Origin: Polyangium fumosum
Lineage (GTDB): Bacteria; Myxococcota_A; Polyangia; Polyangiales; Polyangiaceae
DNA length: 64,000 bases
Reading direction: 5' to 3'
Assembly (NCBI RefSeq): GCF_005144585.1
Contig: NZ_SSMQ01000054.1
Location: 22,444 to 86,443 of the forward strand
The notes beneath the pieces are model-generated. The model was not told where the DNA came from. It made no database searches and saw only the letters and a program-made list of their open reading frames with translations. Every line of letters starts with the position of its first letter. Positions within the stretch are counted from its first letter, which is position 1. Of this stretch, positions 1 through 8,489 are shown one piece after another. Both the position numbers and the translations under genes were made by a program.

Positions 1-2
1 GC

Positions 3-1088
3 GGAGCGGTGATGATGCCGATCGTGCTCGCCAGCACGTTCGCGCAAGAGAGCCCGGGGGTGCACAAGGGCTTCGAGTACTCGCGCAGCGGCAACCCCAC
101 GCGCCGCGCGCTCGAAGCGTGCATCGCGGCCCTCGAAGGCGGCACGCACGGCTACAGCTTCGGGAGCGGGCTCGCGGCGACGACCACGCTCCTGCACACG
201 CTCTCGCCCGGCGCGCACATCCTCTGCGGCGACGACGTCTACGGCGGCACGTTCCGCTTGATGGACAAGGTCATGGGCCCGATGGGGATCTCGTCGAGCT
301 TCGTCGACATGCGTGATCCCGCGGCGGTGCGCGCGGCGATCCGGCCCTCGACGCGCCTGCTCTGGATCGAGACGCCGACGAACCCGATGCTCAAGGTCTT
401 CGACATCGCGGCGCTCGCAGCGGTGGCGCGCGAGGCGAAGATCACCTTCGTCGTCGACAACACGTTCGCGACGCCCATGCTCCAGCGCCCGCTCGATCTC
501 GGCGCGGACGTGGTCGTCCACTCGGTGACGAAGTACCTGAACGGGCACTCGGACGTCGTCGGCGGGGCGATCGTGACATCGAACCCGAAGGTCGCGGAGC
601 GGATCGGCTTCCTGCAGAACGCGATGGGCGGCGTGCCGAGCCCCTTCGACTGCTACCTCGTGCTGCGCGGGCTGAAGACGCTGCCCGTGCGCGTGCGTCA
701 CCAGAGCATGGCGGCGCTCGCGCTCGCCGAGCGGCTCGCGCGTCACCCGCGCGTCGAGCGTGTGCACTACCCGGGCCTCGCGTCGCATCCGGATCACGCC
801 GTGGCGGCGCGGCAGATGCGCGGCGGGTTCGGGGGCATGATCTCGATCGAGGTCGCGGGAGGGCTCATGGCGGCGCGCACCGTGCTGGAGCGGCTGCACG
901 TGTTCTCGTGCGCGGAGAGCCTCGGCGGCGTGGAGTCGCTCGCCGAGCATCCGGCGATCATGACGCACGCGTCGGTCCCCGAGGAGACGCGCAAGGTGCT
1001 CGGCATCTCCGACGGCCTCGTGCGGCTCTCGGTGGGGCTCGAAGCGGTCGATGATCTCTGGAAAGATCTCGAACACGCGCTCGGCTGA
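3..1088 (+). CDS. Cys/Met metabolism PLP enzyme (cystathionine gamma-synthase or gamma-lyase), 5' truncated
   Basis: This is a transsulfuration-family PLP enzyme. It either joins a homoserine ester to cysteine (gamma-synthase) or cleaves cystathionine (gamma-lyase). The frame is open to the left edge and reads GAVMMPIVLAST, the usual start of the conserved core, so roughly the first 20 residues lie outside the window. The PLP lysine is in SVTKYLNGHSD. Other family blocks are YSRSGNPTR, the glycine-rich YSFGSGLAA, and WIETPTNP followed by VVDNTFATP. The C-terminus ends normally at LEHALG. Sequence alone does not separate synthase from lyase. A sulfur-assimilation operon lies 21 kb away but is not contiguous with it. 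A strong hairpin follows the stop. Confidence 0.9.
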   Translation, partial: GAVMMPIVLASTFAQESPGVHKGFEYSRSGNPTRRALEACIAALEGGTHGYSFGSGLAATTTLLHTLSPGAHILCGDDVYGGTFRLMDKVMGPMGISSSFVDMRDPAAVRAAIRPSTRLLWIETPTNPMLKVFDIAALAAVAREAKITFVVDNTFATPMLQRPLDLGADVVVHSVTKYLNGHSDVVGGAIVTSNPKVAERIGFLQNAMGGVPSPFDCYLVLRGLKTLPVRVRHQSMAALALAERLARHPRVERVHYPGLASHPDHAVAARQMRGGFGGMISIEVAGGLMAARTVLERLHVFSCAESLGGVESLAEHPAIMTHASVPEETRKVLGISDGLVRLSVGLEAVDDLWKDLEHALG

Positions 1089-1096
1089 GAGACGAA

Positions 1097-1129
1097 GCTC
1101 GGGGCGTAGCCGGAGCTACGCCCCCGAGC
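1097..1129 (+). terminator. Hairpin after the PLP enzyme gene, terminator-like
   Basis: Arms GCTCGGGGCGTAGC (1097-1110) and GCTACGCCCCCGAGC (1115-1129) pair around the tetraloop CGGA with one bulged C. The stop codon is 9 bases upstream. No T-run follows, so it may be a Rho-dependent or RNA-stabilising structure and not a classical intrinsic terminator. Confidence 0.4.
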
Positions 1130-1194
1130 CCGAAATGCGGTAGAACCTGGGGCGACGGCGCATCGGCGCGCCGCGGAAACCAGGGAGACTTTCC

Positions 1195-1737
1195 ATGCTG
1201 CGTGCTGCCTGTCTTGCTTTCCCGCTCGTCGCATTCGCCATGCTCGGCGGTTGCAGCGACCCCGTGCCCCCCACGCCGCAAGGCGCGTTCAACGTGCAGT
1301 TCACGAAGACGAGCGGCTGCCCGATCGCCTCGCACAGGTCCGAGGTCGGCACGATCAGCGCCTCGGACAAGACGGCCGTCGTGATCGACGGCGTGGAAGG
1401 CGCGACGGTGACCTGCTCGGTCTCGGGCGCGGGGCCGTTCAACGTGAGCGCGCAGGTCCGGCTCGGCAGCGACGGGATCAACCTGTCGATCCCCGCGATC
1501 AACGTGGGCGCGACGGAGGCGAGCCCGGCCGTGGGTTCTCTCGCGTTCTTCTCGGACCGGACGGCGGGCGACGCGTTCAGCTCGTCGAAGTGCGACTTCT
1601 ACTTCAAGGAAGGCACGGGCGAGGGCATCGCGGGGGGCAAGCTCTGGGTCTCGTTCAAGTGCCCCGAGGTCGTCGAGTCGACGAACACGTGTGGCATCTC
1701 CGAGAGCCACCTGATCCTCGAGAACTGCGATCTGTGA
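1195..1737 (+). CDS. Cysteine-containing lipoprotein of unknown function
   Basis: A 180-residue secreted lipoprotein. Residues 1-20 form a signal peptide (MLRAACLAFPLVAFAMLGGC) with lipobox LGGC, so Cys20 would be lipidated. The start is supported by AGGGAGA 7 bases upstream of the ATG. The mature part has six further cysteines (in SGCPI, VTCSV, SKCDF, FKCPE, NTCGI and ENCDL), consistent with three disulfides in a compact beta-rich extracytoplasmic domain. I do not recognise a family. The gene stands alone between a terminator-like hairpin and the palindromic repeat at 1747-1878. Confidence 0.75.
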   Translation: MLRAACLAFPLVAFAMLGGCSDPVPPTPQGAFNVQFTKTSGCPIASHRSEVGTISASDKTAVVIDGVEGATVTCSVSGAGPFNVSAQVRLGSDGINLSIPAINVGATEASPAVGSLAFFSDRTAGDAFSSSKCDFYFKEGTGEGIAGGKLWVSFKCPEVVESTNTCGISESHLILENCDL

Positions 1738-1746
1738 CGTTCACCC

Positions 1747-1878
1747 GCTAGCAGCCTGTGGACTTATCTGCTGCGCGCCCCGAATCGTCGGTCGACATCG
1801 CTCGAAATCCTTGAGGATTCCTCGCTCCGTCGCCCTAGCTTCGGGGCGCTCGCGACGATAAGTCCACAGGCTGCTAGC
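1747..1878. repeat. 132-bp palindromic element with perfect 22-bp terminal inverted repeats (MITE-like)
   Basis: The arm at 1747-1768 (starting GCTAGCAGCC, ending GGACTTATC) is the exact reverse complement of 1857-1878. Inside it, GCGCCCCGAA near 1776 is mirrored by TTCGGGGCGC near 1840, and a small hairpin AATCC-TTGA-GGATT sits at the centre (1806-1819), so most of the element can fold on itself. The outermost bases contain CTAG at both ends, which could be a 4-bp target duplication of an IS5-type element, but CTAG is itself palindromic so this cannot be decided. There is no coding capacity. It lies between a lipoprotein gene and the 3' end of the phosphatase gene, and could also act as a bidirectional terminator. 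Confidence 0.75.
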
Positions 1879-1926
1879 CCCTCTCCCCACGGGGAGAGGG
1901 GTGAACAGGGGGCGTGAGGCGGAGGC

Positions 1927-2775
1927 TCAGGAGTCGCTGTCGTCGCCGACGGTCACGGCGATGCGGTGCGCCGGGACCTGGAGCGTGGGCTCGTCGCCGT
2001 ACTCCACGTCGTCCTGGAGGAAGCGGATCGCCAGCACGGTGATGTTGTCCTCGCCGCCGAGCTCGTTCGCCTTGGCGATGAGGCGCCTGCACATCTCGGT
2101 CGTGTCCTGCGAGGTCGCGACGATGTCGCGGATCTGCTCGTCGGTGAGCATGCCGGAGAGGCCGTCGGAGCAGAGGATGTAGACGTCGCCGAGGTGCGGC
2201 TCGTCGCTCATCAGGTCGACGGCGACGCTGTCCTGCATGCCGAGCGCGCGGGTGATCACGTTGCGCGGCAGCTCCGCCCGTTGCTCTTCCGTGAGCTCGG
2301 GCATCGCCATGAGGTAGTCGTTGATCAACGAGTGATCACGCGTGAGCTGCTGGATCGCGCCGCTGCGGACGCGGTAGGCGCGGCTGTCGCCGACGTGGCC
2401 CACGTAGATGCGGTTGCGCCTGCGCGAGAAGACGGCGCTGACCACGGTCGTGCCCATGCCGGCGCACTCGCGGGAGCGGATGCTGCGCTCGAAGATCCGC
2501 CGGTTCGCGACCATGATGCCGCTGAGCAGGCGGTTTTCATCCTCGGTCAGGTTCGCGTCGAAGTGGATCGGCCAGGTCGCGTCGTCGTTCGCCGTGGAGC
2601 GAAAGAACTCGGTGATGGAGTCGGTCGCGAGGCGGCTCGCCACATCACCGGCGCGATGGCCCCCCATGCCATCGGCGACGATGAACAGATCGAACTCCTG
2701 CAGGACAGCGTAGCTGTCCTCGTTGTGATCGCGCTGGAGACCGACATCGGTCATCCCGGAAGCAAATGCGCGCAT
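1927..2775 (-). CDS. PP2C-family serine/threonine protein phosphatase
   Basis: A soluble Mn/Mg-dependent phosphatase of the bacterial PP2C (Stp/PrpC) class, which reverses phosphorylation by Hanks-type kinases; several such kinases are in this window. The metal-binding motifs are intact: GLQRDHNEDS, VADGMGGHRAGD, GHVGDSRAYR, LCSDGLSGML and the closing GGEDNITVLAIRF. The ATG at 2775 is preferred because CCGAGG lies just upstream of it; an in-frame TTG at 2787 would only add MPRF. The protein is 282 residues, slightly longer than the minimal domain, with an acidic C-terminal tail (DDVEYGDEPTLQV and onward). It is transcribed alone, downstream of frr on the same strand. Confidence 0.92.
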   Translation of the reverse strand: MRAFASGMTDVGLQRDHNEDSYAVLQEFDLFIVADGMGGHRAGDVASRLATDSITEFFRSTANDDATWPIHFDANLTEDENRLLSGIMVANRRIFERSIRSRECAGMGTTVVSAVFSRRRNRIYVGHVGDSRAYRVRSGAIQQLTRDHSLINDYLMAMPELTEEQRAELPRNVITRALGMQDSVAVDLMSDEPHLGDVYILCSDGLSGMLTDEQIRDIVATSQDTTEMCRRLIAKANELGGEDNITVLAIRFLQDDVEYGDEPTLQVPAHRIAVTVGDDSDS

Positions 2776-2848
2776 AAACCTCGGCAACCTTAGACCGGGT
2801 CAAAACCGACGATTTTCACGGTTTCACGCAGCGTTTCCGCTGTCAAGC

Positions 2849-2877
2849 CGTCTTCCTCGCTCGGGGCAAGGAAGACG
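2849..2877 (-). terminator. Hairpin between frr and the phosphatase gene
   Basis: CGTCTTCCT (2849-2857) pairs with AGGAAGACG (2869-2877) over an 11-base loop, about 100 bases after the frr stop on the minus strand. An alternative pairing of GGGGCAA (2863-2869) with TTGCCCC (2903-2909) is also possible. There is no clear T-tract. It could end frr transcripts. Confidence 0.3.
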
Positions 2878-2981
2878 CGCCGCGCGAGGCCTTCGGCTCT
2901 CTTTGCCCCGCCGCGCGTGAAGCTTGGATCTCGGCTGCCTTGGGCCATGCGTTCCCCCTCCCTTGCCTCCTCCGGAGACCC

Positions 2982-3539
2982 CTACACCTCCAGGATGTCC
3001 TTTTCCTTGTGGGCGATGACGCCGTCGACCTGCTTGATGCCCTCGGCCACCACGTCCTCGATCTTCTTCTTCGCCCGATCGGCGTCGTCGCCGCTGACCT
3101 CGCCGTCCTTGTCGAGCGTGTCGACGAGCTCGTTCGCGTCCCTGCGGTGCTTGCGGATCGCGACGCGCGCCTCCTCGCCGTACTTCTTGGTCAGCTTGAC
3201 CATCTCCTTGCGCCGGTCCTCGGTGAGCGCCGGGATCGGGATGCGGATGAGGTCGGCGTCGACCTGCGGGTTCAGGTTCAGGTCGCTCTCGCGGATGGCC
3301 TTGTCCACGGCCTTCACCTGGTTCTTCTCCCAGGGCTTGATCGTGATGAGGCGAGGCTCGGGCACGCTCACCGTGGCCATCTGGTGGAGCGGCGTGGGAA
3401 CGCCGTAGTAGTCGACACGGACGCCGTCGAGCATCCCGGCGTGGGCGCGGCCCGTGCGCACGCGCATGAGATCGCGGCGGAGCGCCTCGATGGATTTCTC
3501 GATGCCTGTCCGCAAATCATTCAACACGTCTTCCAGCAT
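2982..3539 (-). CDS. frr: Ribosome recycling factor
   Basis: RRF splits post-termination ribosomes together with EF-G and IF3. The 185-residue product has the typical length and conserved blocks: an N-terminal helix with LRRDLMRVRTGRAHAGMLDG, the VDYYGVPTPLHQMATVSVPEP beta segment split around its middle, ITIKPWEKN, IRIPIPALTEDRRKEMVK and VRRD-like AIRKHRRDAN. The ATG at 3539 is chosen because GAGGAGA precedes it; the frame stays open upstream but that extension is Pro/Arg-rich and unlike RRF. The usual pyrH-frr pairing is not seen here: the gene is divergent from the NtrC-like regulator. Confidence 0.97.
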   Translation of the reverse strand: MLEDVLNDLRTGIEKSIEALRRDLMRVRTGRAHAGMLDGVRVDYYGVPTPLHQMATVSVPEPRLITIKPWEKNQVKAVDKAIRESDLNLNPQVDADLIRIPIPALTEDRRKEMVKLTKKYGEEARVAIRKHRRDANELVDTLDKDGEVSGDDADRAKKKIEDVVAEGIKQVDGVIAHKEKDILEV

Positions 3540-3763
3540 GCCGGTCTCTCCTCGGTCTCGTGCGGCGGGGGCGAGCTTAGCTCTCTTTTGTGCAGGAGGG
3601 GGCAGTTGCGGAGGGGCCCCGCGCACGGAACCGCGGAAGCAGGGCGGCCCCGACGGTCCCCGCCGGCCAAGGCCAGGCAAGCCAGCGCCCGAAGTTCACG
3701 CGGCAGCCCGCCCCTGCCCGCTGCCCCAGGGCGGTCGCCCGTAGTAGGTGTAAGGGAGGCACA

Positions 3764-5215
3764 ATGCGTGACCTCGACTGGAAGAGCTTCGACGTCCTGG
3801 TCGTGGACGACGAACAGGACAACCTCGACGCCTTCCGCTTCGCCTTCCGCAAGACGTTCTCGCTCCACTACGCCCTCGGCGGCACGCAAGCGCTGGAGGA
3901 GCTCGCGCGGCTCGACGCGGCCCTCATCGTGACCGACCAGCGCATGCCGGGGATGAGCGGGCTCGAGCTCTTGCGGCGCGCCAAGCAGATGCGGCCCGAC
4001 GCGCTCGGGATCTTGCTGACGGCGTATGCGGATCTGCCCGTGCTGGTCGACGCGCTGAACTCGGGCACGGTCTACCGCTACGTGCAGAAGCCCTGGGACG
4101 GCAGCGAGCTCGCCGCCATCCTGCGCCAGGGGATCAGCGTGTTCGCCACGATGCGCGAGAACAAGCGCCTCCGCGATCAGCTCGCGCACTACGCGGGCTA
4201 CCTCGAACGCGAGCAGCGCGACCCCATCGACTTCGGCGAGCTCATCTGCAACTCCGCCGCGATGAAGGAGGTCTCGGCGCGCATCGGCGAGGTCGCTCCG
4301 ACCTCGACACACGTGCTCGTCGAGGGCCGGGTCGGCGCAGAGAAGGAGATCGTGGCGCGCGCGATCCACGTCGGCTCGCCGCGCGAGGAGCGGCCCTTCG
4401 TGAAGGTCACGTGCGCGGCGTTCCGCGGCGAGGCGCTCGAACGGGAGATCTTCGGCTACCGGCGCGGCGCGTTCGAGGGCGCGACCGCCGATCGAGCGGG
4501 CCGCGTCGAGCTCGCGCACGGCGGCACGCTCTACCTCGAAGACCCCGGCCCGCCGACCGCGGCCTTGCAGGCGCGGCTCGCGCGGCTGCTCGCGGGCAGC
4601 GAGGCCGAGCGCGTCGGCGACGCCGAGTCACGAAGGCTCGACGTGCGCCTCGTCGTCTCCGTCACGCCCGACCTCGACGAGGCGTGGGGCCGCGACGTGC
4701 TGCCCGAGCTCGCCTCGCGGCTCACCGTCTTCCCCATCCGCCTGCCGCCGCTCAGCGAGCGCCGCGAGGACATCCGCCCGCTCGCCGAGCACTTCCTCCG
4801 CAAGTACACACGCCGCAACACGCGCGCCGCGCGCGCCCTCTCGAACGACGCGTTCGCGAAGCTCGAAGCCTACGGCTTCCCGGGCAACGTGCGCGAGCTC
4901 GAGAACGTCGTCGAGCGCGCCGCCATCCTCGCGCGCGGCGACATCATCCAGCCCGAGCACCTCGCCTTCGTTCCGCCCGTCGCCGCGTGGGAGAAGGCGG
5001 CGACGTCGCCCCCCTCGCAGCCCGTGACGCCGGCCGAGCCCGAGAGCGGCGCAAGAAGGCAGAACCTCGACTCGCAGCTCGAAGAGATCGAGCGCCGCGA
5101 GATGCTCGCCGCGCTCGATCGCTGCGGCGGCAACAAGGCCGAGATGGCTCGCCTGCTCGGCGTCCAGCGGACCACGCTCTACTACCGGCTGAAGCGCCTC
5201 GGGATCGACGTGTAG
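3764..5215 (+). CDS. NtrC-family response regulator with degenerate AAA+ motifs
   Basis: A 483-residue receiver-AAA+-Fis protein. Receiver (1-125): acidic Asp15/Asp16, phosphoacceptor Asp58 in VTDQRMPGMSG, Thr86 and Lys109 in YVQKPWD. AAA+ region (about 160-395): the Walker A position reads GRVGAEKE (188-195) in place of GESGTGKE, the sigma54-contact loop reads GAFEGA (235-240) in place of GAFTGA, and the Walker B position reads GTLYLEDP. C-terminal Fis-type HTH: CGGNKAEMARLLGVQRTTL. The receiver and DNA-binding ends look intact, while ATP binding and sigma54 contact are doubtful, so it may act as a non-ATPase regulator or repressor. The ATG has a GGGAGG site 6 bases upstream. It is divergent from frr; no partner kinase is adjacent. 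Confidence 0.88.
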   Translation: MRDLDWKSFDVLVVDDEQDNLDAFRFAFRKTFSLHYALGGTQALEELARLDAALIVTDQRMPGMSGLELLRRAKQMRPDALGILLTAYADLPVLVDALNSGTVYRYVQKPWDGSELAAILRQGISVFATMRENKRLRDQLAHYAGYLEREQRDPIDFGELICNSAAMKEVSARIGEVAPTSTHVLVEGRVGAEKEIVARAIHVGSPREERPFVKVTCAAFRGEALEREIFGYRRGAFEGATADRAGRVELAHGGTLYLEDPGPPTAALQARLARLLAGSEAERVGDAESRRLDVRLVVSVTPDLDEAWGRDVLPELASRLTVFPIRLPPLSERREDIRPLAEHFLRKYTRRNTRAARALSNDAFAKLEAYGFPGNVRELENVVERAAILARGDIIQPEHLAFVPPVAAWEKAATSPPSQPVTPAEPESGARRQNLDSQLEEIERREMLAALDRCGGNKAEMARLLGVQRTTLYYRLKRLGIDV

Positions 5216-5380
5216 TTCGTGGGGAACGGATCCTCCGCGTCGCGGGCGAACGCGGGGAAAGATGCGCGCGTGCGCGCCTGCGAAAAGTTGACGGATCCTC
5301 CTCGCCTGCGCGATGATCCCGTGGTTTCCCGGTATTTCCGGAGCGCCGCCTGGGCGCCGCGAAGAGGACGACGAGAGGCG

Positions 5381-6586
5381 ATGGCTTTCTGGAGCACGGC
5401 CGATGTGGAGCTCGTTTCGCGCGTCGTCACGGCGAAGACGAAGAACGATCGCCGCGTGCGGGGCAAGCTGACCTTGCACTTCGCCGAGGCGCAGACGCAG
5501 GGGAACGCCGACGACGCCGGCGATCGCTGTGCGACGCTCGCCGAGGAGCTCTTCGGCGAGGCCGACGATCACGAGCAGCTCATCGGCGCCGAGGCCGAGC
5601 TCGCCGCCGCGCTGCGCCTCCGCCTACCGCCGCGCTTCCCCTCGATCCGCTCGCTCGACCTCGCGGCCCTGCACGTCGTCGGTGATCCGAGCACGTCGGC
5701 GGCGCTGCGGCGCGCGTCGACCACCACGATGCGCGCCGTGGCCGGGCCCGTCTCCACGCCCGCGCCGAACACGATACGCGGACGCTCGCCCTCGTCGATG
5801 CCCCCGAGCGGCGATGCTCCCTCGGCCAGCTTCCGCGTGTCGCAGCTCGCGGCTTCGACGTCGGGCACCTTCCGCGCGCCGATCTCGAGCGCTGGGCCGG
5901 CGAGTGGTCCCATCTCGACGTCCGGGCCTCGGTCCTCCTCGCCGCCCACGCGGCGGGGCACGCTCGGCCGGATGCGCGCGATCATGCCGGGCATGATGCT
6001 CGCGCCCGGCGCGCCGCCGGAGGCGATCGGCCAGGCGCTCGCGCCCTTCGTGCGGGACTGCGCGGGCCGCATCCTCGTCGGCTTCCTCCGCGGCTACGAC
6101 CTGCTCGCGCTGCGCGGCCTCGCGCTCGAAGAGGGCTCGGCCGAGATGCTCGCCGCGCTCGTCCCGGTCTCCGACGCGCCGCTCGGCGGCTACGAGGCGA
6201 GCCGCACGTCCGAGCTCGCGCGCTGGCAAAATGCCTTTGGCGAGGCCGTCTTCCAGCGCGTGCGCCGCGAGAGTCAGGTCGCGGCCATCTACCTCGCGCA
6301 CATGGCCCTCGGCCGCCTCGGCGTGCCGCCCAGCGTCGGCTTGCCGATCCTGCAGGAGGCTGCGCCTTCGGCCTTCGGCGGCGAGCGCGGCACGGTCCTG
6401 GAGATGGCGCGTTACGTCTCGATCCCCGCGGAGAGCTTCGTCCCCGCGCTCTGCCAGCACCTCGTCGATACCGTCGGCCATGGCGACGCAACGCAGCTCG
6501 CGGCCGCGCTCGCGCCGCTCGTCACATCGGTCGAGGAGGACATGGCGATCGCCGCGACGTTCGCCAGGGACGCGTCCGGCGTCTAG
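5381..6586 (+). CDS. Conserved hypothetical protein with low-complexity linker
   Basis: A 401-residue, probably cytoplasmic protein that I do not recognise. It has three parts. The N-terminal domain (about 1-110) starts MAFWSTADVELVSRVV and contains KLTLHFAEAQTQ, which resembles an oligomerising alpha/beta module. A Ser/Pro/Thr/Ala-rich linker (about 115-205) follows. The helical C-terminal domain begins near APFVRDCAGRILVGFLRGYD and ends ATFARDASGV. The ATG at 5381 has ACGAGAGG just upstream; the frame is open further 5' but without protein-like composition. It lies 165 bases after the regulator on the same strand, so co-regulation is possible but unproven. Confidence 0.65.
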   Translation: MAFWSTADVELVSRVVTAKTKNDRRVRGKLTLHFAEAQTQGNADDAGDRCATLAEELFGEADDHEQLIGAEAELAAALRLRLPPRFPSIRSLDLAALHVVGDPSTSAALRRASTTTMRAVAGPVSTPAPNTIRGRSPSSMPPSGDAPSASFRVSQLAASTSGTFRAPISSAGPASGPISTSGPRSSSPPTRRGTLGRMRAIMPGMMLAPGAPPEAIGQALAPFVRDCAGRILVGFLRGYDLLALRGLALEEGSAEMLAALVPVSDAPLGGYEASRTSELARWQNAFGEAVFQRVRRESQVAAIYLAHMALGRLGVPPSVGLPILQEAAPSAFGGERGTVLEMARYVSIPAESFVPALCQHLVDTVGHGDATQLAAALAPLVTSVEEDMAIAATFARDASGV

Positions 6587-6625
6587 CCGTTCCCTCCGCG
6601 CTCGCAAAAGGCTAGAGCGTCGATC

Positions 6626-8473
6626 GTGCTCCCCGCGTCTGTTCGACGTCTCGCTGCGATCGCCGCCATGTCCACCGCCTCCACCGTCTCCTCGTTGTCG
6701 TGTTCTCCCGCCGGGGGAGCGCCGCCCGTGCAAGCCGAAGGCGCCCTCGCCTCGGCGGAGAGCTCGTCCACGCCCGGCCCCGCCGCTCCGCCGGCCCCGC
6801 CCGACACGCCCGATCGCGCGTTCGCCGCGCTCGCCGAGCGCTTCCTCTCGGGCTACCTCGCGCGTGAGCCGGTCGCGGCCACCGAGGCGGGCGAGCACGC
6901 GCATGACGCGCGCTGGCCCGATCGCAGCGACGAGGGCGAGGCCGAGGCCCGCCGCTTCTACGTCGGCCTGCTCGAAGAGCTCGACCGCATCCCCGCCTCG
7001 GCCCTCGACATGCAGGGCCGCGTCGATCACGCGATGCTGGGCAACCAGCTCCGGTACGCGCTCTTCGCGATCGACGAGCTCCGCGAGGCGTCCGCGAGCC
7101 CGCTCTACTCCACGCGCCTCGTCGGCGACGGCCTCGATCCGCTCGTCACGCGGAGCTTCGGCACGCCGTCTTCCCGCGCGAAGAGCCTCGTCGGCCGGCT
7201 CGAAGGCATCCCCGCGATCGTCGCGGTCGCGAAGAAGCGGCTCGGCCGTCCCCCGCGCCTGCACACCGAGACGGCCATCGTGCAGAACCGTGGCCTCATC
7301 TCGCTCTGCCGCGGCGACGTCCTCGCCCCTTACGGAAAACTCCCCGACGCGGCGCTCGTCTCCCAGCTCGCCGCCGCGAGCGAGCGGGCGGCCAAGGCGC
7401 TCGAGGACTTCCAGAGCTTCCTCGAAAAGGACCTCCTCCCCCGCAGCGACGGCGAGATCCGCCTCGGCCGCGCGCGCTTCGAGAAGAAGCTCCGGTTCTA
7501 CCTCGACGACGACGTCGACGTCGACGGGATCGCCAAGGGCGCCCGCGCGCTGCTCGAACGCACGCAGGCCGAGATGGTCGAGACCTCGAAGCAGCTCTGG
7601 CCGACGCTCTTCCCGAAGCGCAAGCTCCCCACGACGACGACGCAGGTCGATCGCAAGGCGCTCGTGCGCGAGGTCCTCGCCGCGCTCGGCGACGATCACC
7701 CGACGAACGAGACGATCGTCTCGGAGGCGCGGGATCTCGTGCAGAAAGCGACGGCGTTCGTCCGCGAGCGCGACATCGTGCGGGTGCCCGACGAGGTGTG
7801 TCAGGTCATCGAGATGCCCGAGTACCGGCGCGGCGTCTCCATCGCGTATTGCGACGCCTCGGGCCCGCTGGAAGAGCGCGCCGAGACCTTCTACGCGATC
7901 GCGCCCACGCCGAACGACTGGGACGACAAGCGCCGCCTCTCGTTCTACCGCGAGTACAACCGCAGCATGCTCGCCGACCTCACCGTGCACGAGGCGATGC
8001 CCGGGCATTTCCTCCAGCTCATGCACAACAACCGCTTCCCCTCGAAGCTCCGCGCCGTGTTCTCGAGTGGCCCCTTCGTCGAGGGCTGGGCCGTCTACAG
8101 CGAGTGGGTCATGGCCAAGCACGGCTTCGGCGGCCCCAAGGTGCGCATCCAGCGCGAGAAGATGGTCCTCCGGCTCGCGGTGAACGCGCTGCTCGACCAC
8201 GGCGTGCACGCCGGCACGATGACCGAAGCCGAGGGGCTCGCGCTCATGACGAACGAGGCGTTCCAGGAGGAGGGCGAGGCCGTGGGCAAGTGGAAACGCG
8301 CCCTGCTCACGAGCGCTCAGCTCACGACCTACTATTACGGCTTCACCGAGATGATGAAACTCCGCGCGGCGAACGAAGGGGCTCCGGGTTTCACGGAGCG
8401 AGCCTTCCACGACAAGGTGCTGAGCTTCGGCTCGCCGTCGATGCGCCACCTGCGCGACCTCGTCCGGCCGTAG
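6626..8473 (+). CDS. DUF885 family putative metallopeptidase, exported
   Basis: A 615-residue DUF885 protein, a family of presumed zinc-dependent peptidases related to gluzincins. The diagnostic motif HEAMPGHFLQ (near residue 452) gives an HExxxGH site, followed by FVEGWAVYSEW, which supplies the downstream Glu typical of the family. The N-terminus has a hydrophobic stretch ending in SSLSCSP, which could be a weak lipobox, then a Pro/Ala-rich linker before PDRAFAALAERFLSGYL. The start at GTG 6626 is uncertain; the in-frame ATG 6668 is an alternative. It lies 40 bases downstream of the unknown 5381-6586 gene. Confidence 0.85.
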   Translation: MLPASVRRLAAIAAMSTASTVSSLSCSPAGGAPPVQAEGALASAESSSTPGPAAPPAPPDTPDRAFAALAERFLSGYLAREPVAATEAGEHAHDARWPDRSDEGEAEARRFYVGLLEELDRIPASALDMQGRVDHAMLGNQLRYALFAIDELREASASPLYSTRLVGDGLDPLVTRSFGTPSSRAKSLVGRLEGIPAIVAVAKKRLGRPPRLHTETAIVQNRGLISLCRGDVLAPYGKLPDAALVSQLAAASERAAKALEDFQSFLEKDLLPRSDGEIRLGRARFEKKLRFYLDDDVDVDGIAKGARALLERTQAEMVETSKQLWPTLFPKRKLPTTTTQVDRKALVREVLAALGDDHPTNETIVSEARDLVQKATAFVRERDIVRVPDEVCQVIEMPEYRRGVSIAYCDASGPLEERAETFYAIAPTPNDWDDKRRLSFYREYNRSMLADLTVHEAMPGHFLQLMHNNRFPSKLRAVFSSGPFVEGWAVYSEWVMAKHGFGGPKVRIQREKMVLRLAVNALLDHGVHAGTMTEAEGLALMTNEAFQEEGEAVGKWKRALLTSAQLTTYYYGFTEMMKLRAANEGAPGFTERAFHDKVLSFGSPSMRHLRDLVRP

Positions 8474-8489
8474 AAAGGAGCGCGAGCGC

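Noticed and set aside
3540..3680. N-terminal extension of ribosome recycling factor
   Set aside because: The extension is Pro/Arg-rich and overlaps the regulator promoter; ATG 3539 has a good ribosome site and RRF length is then normal.
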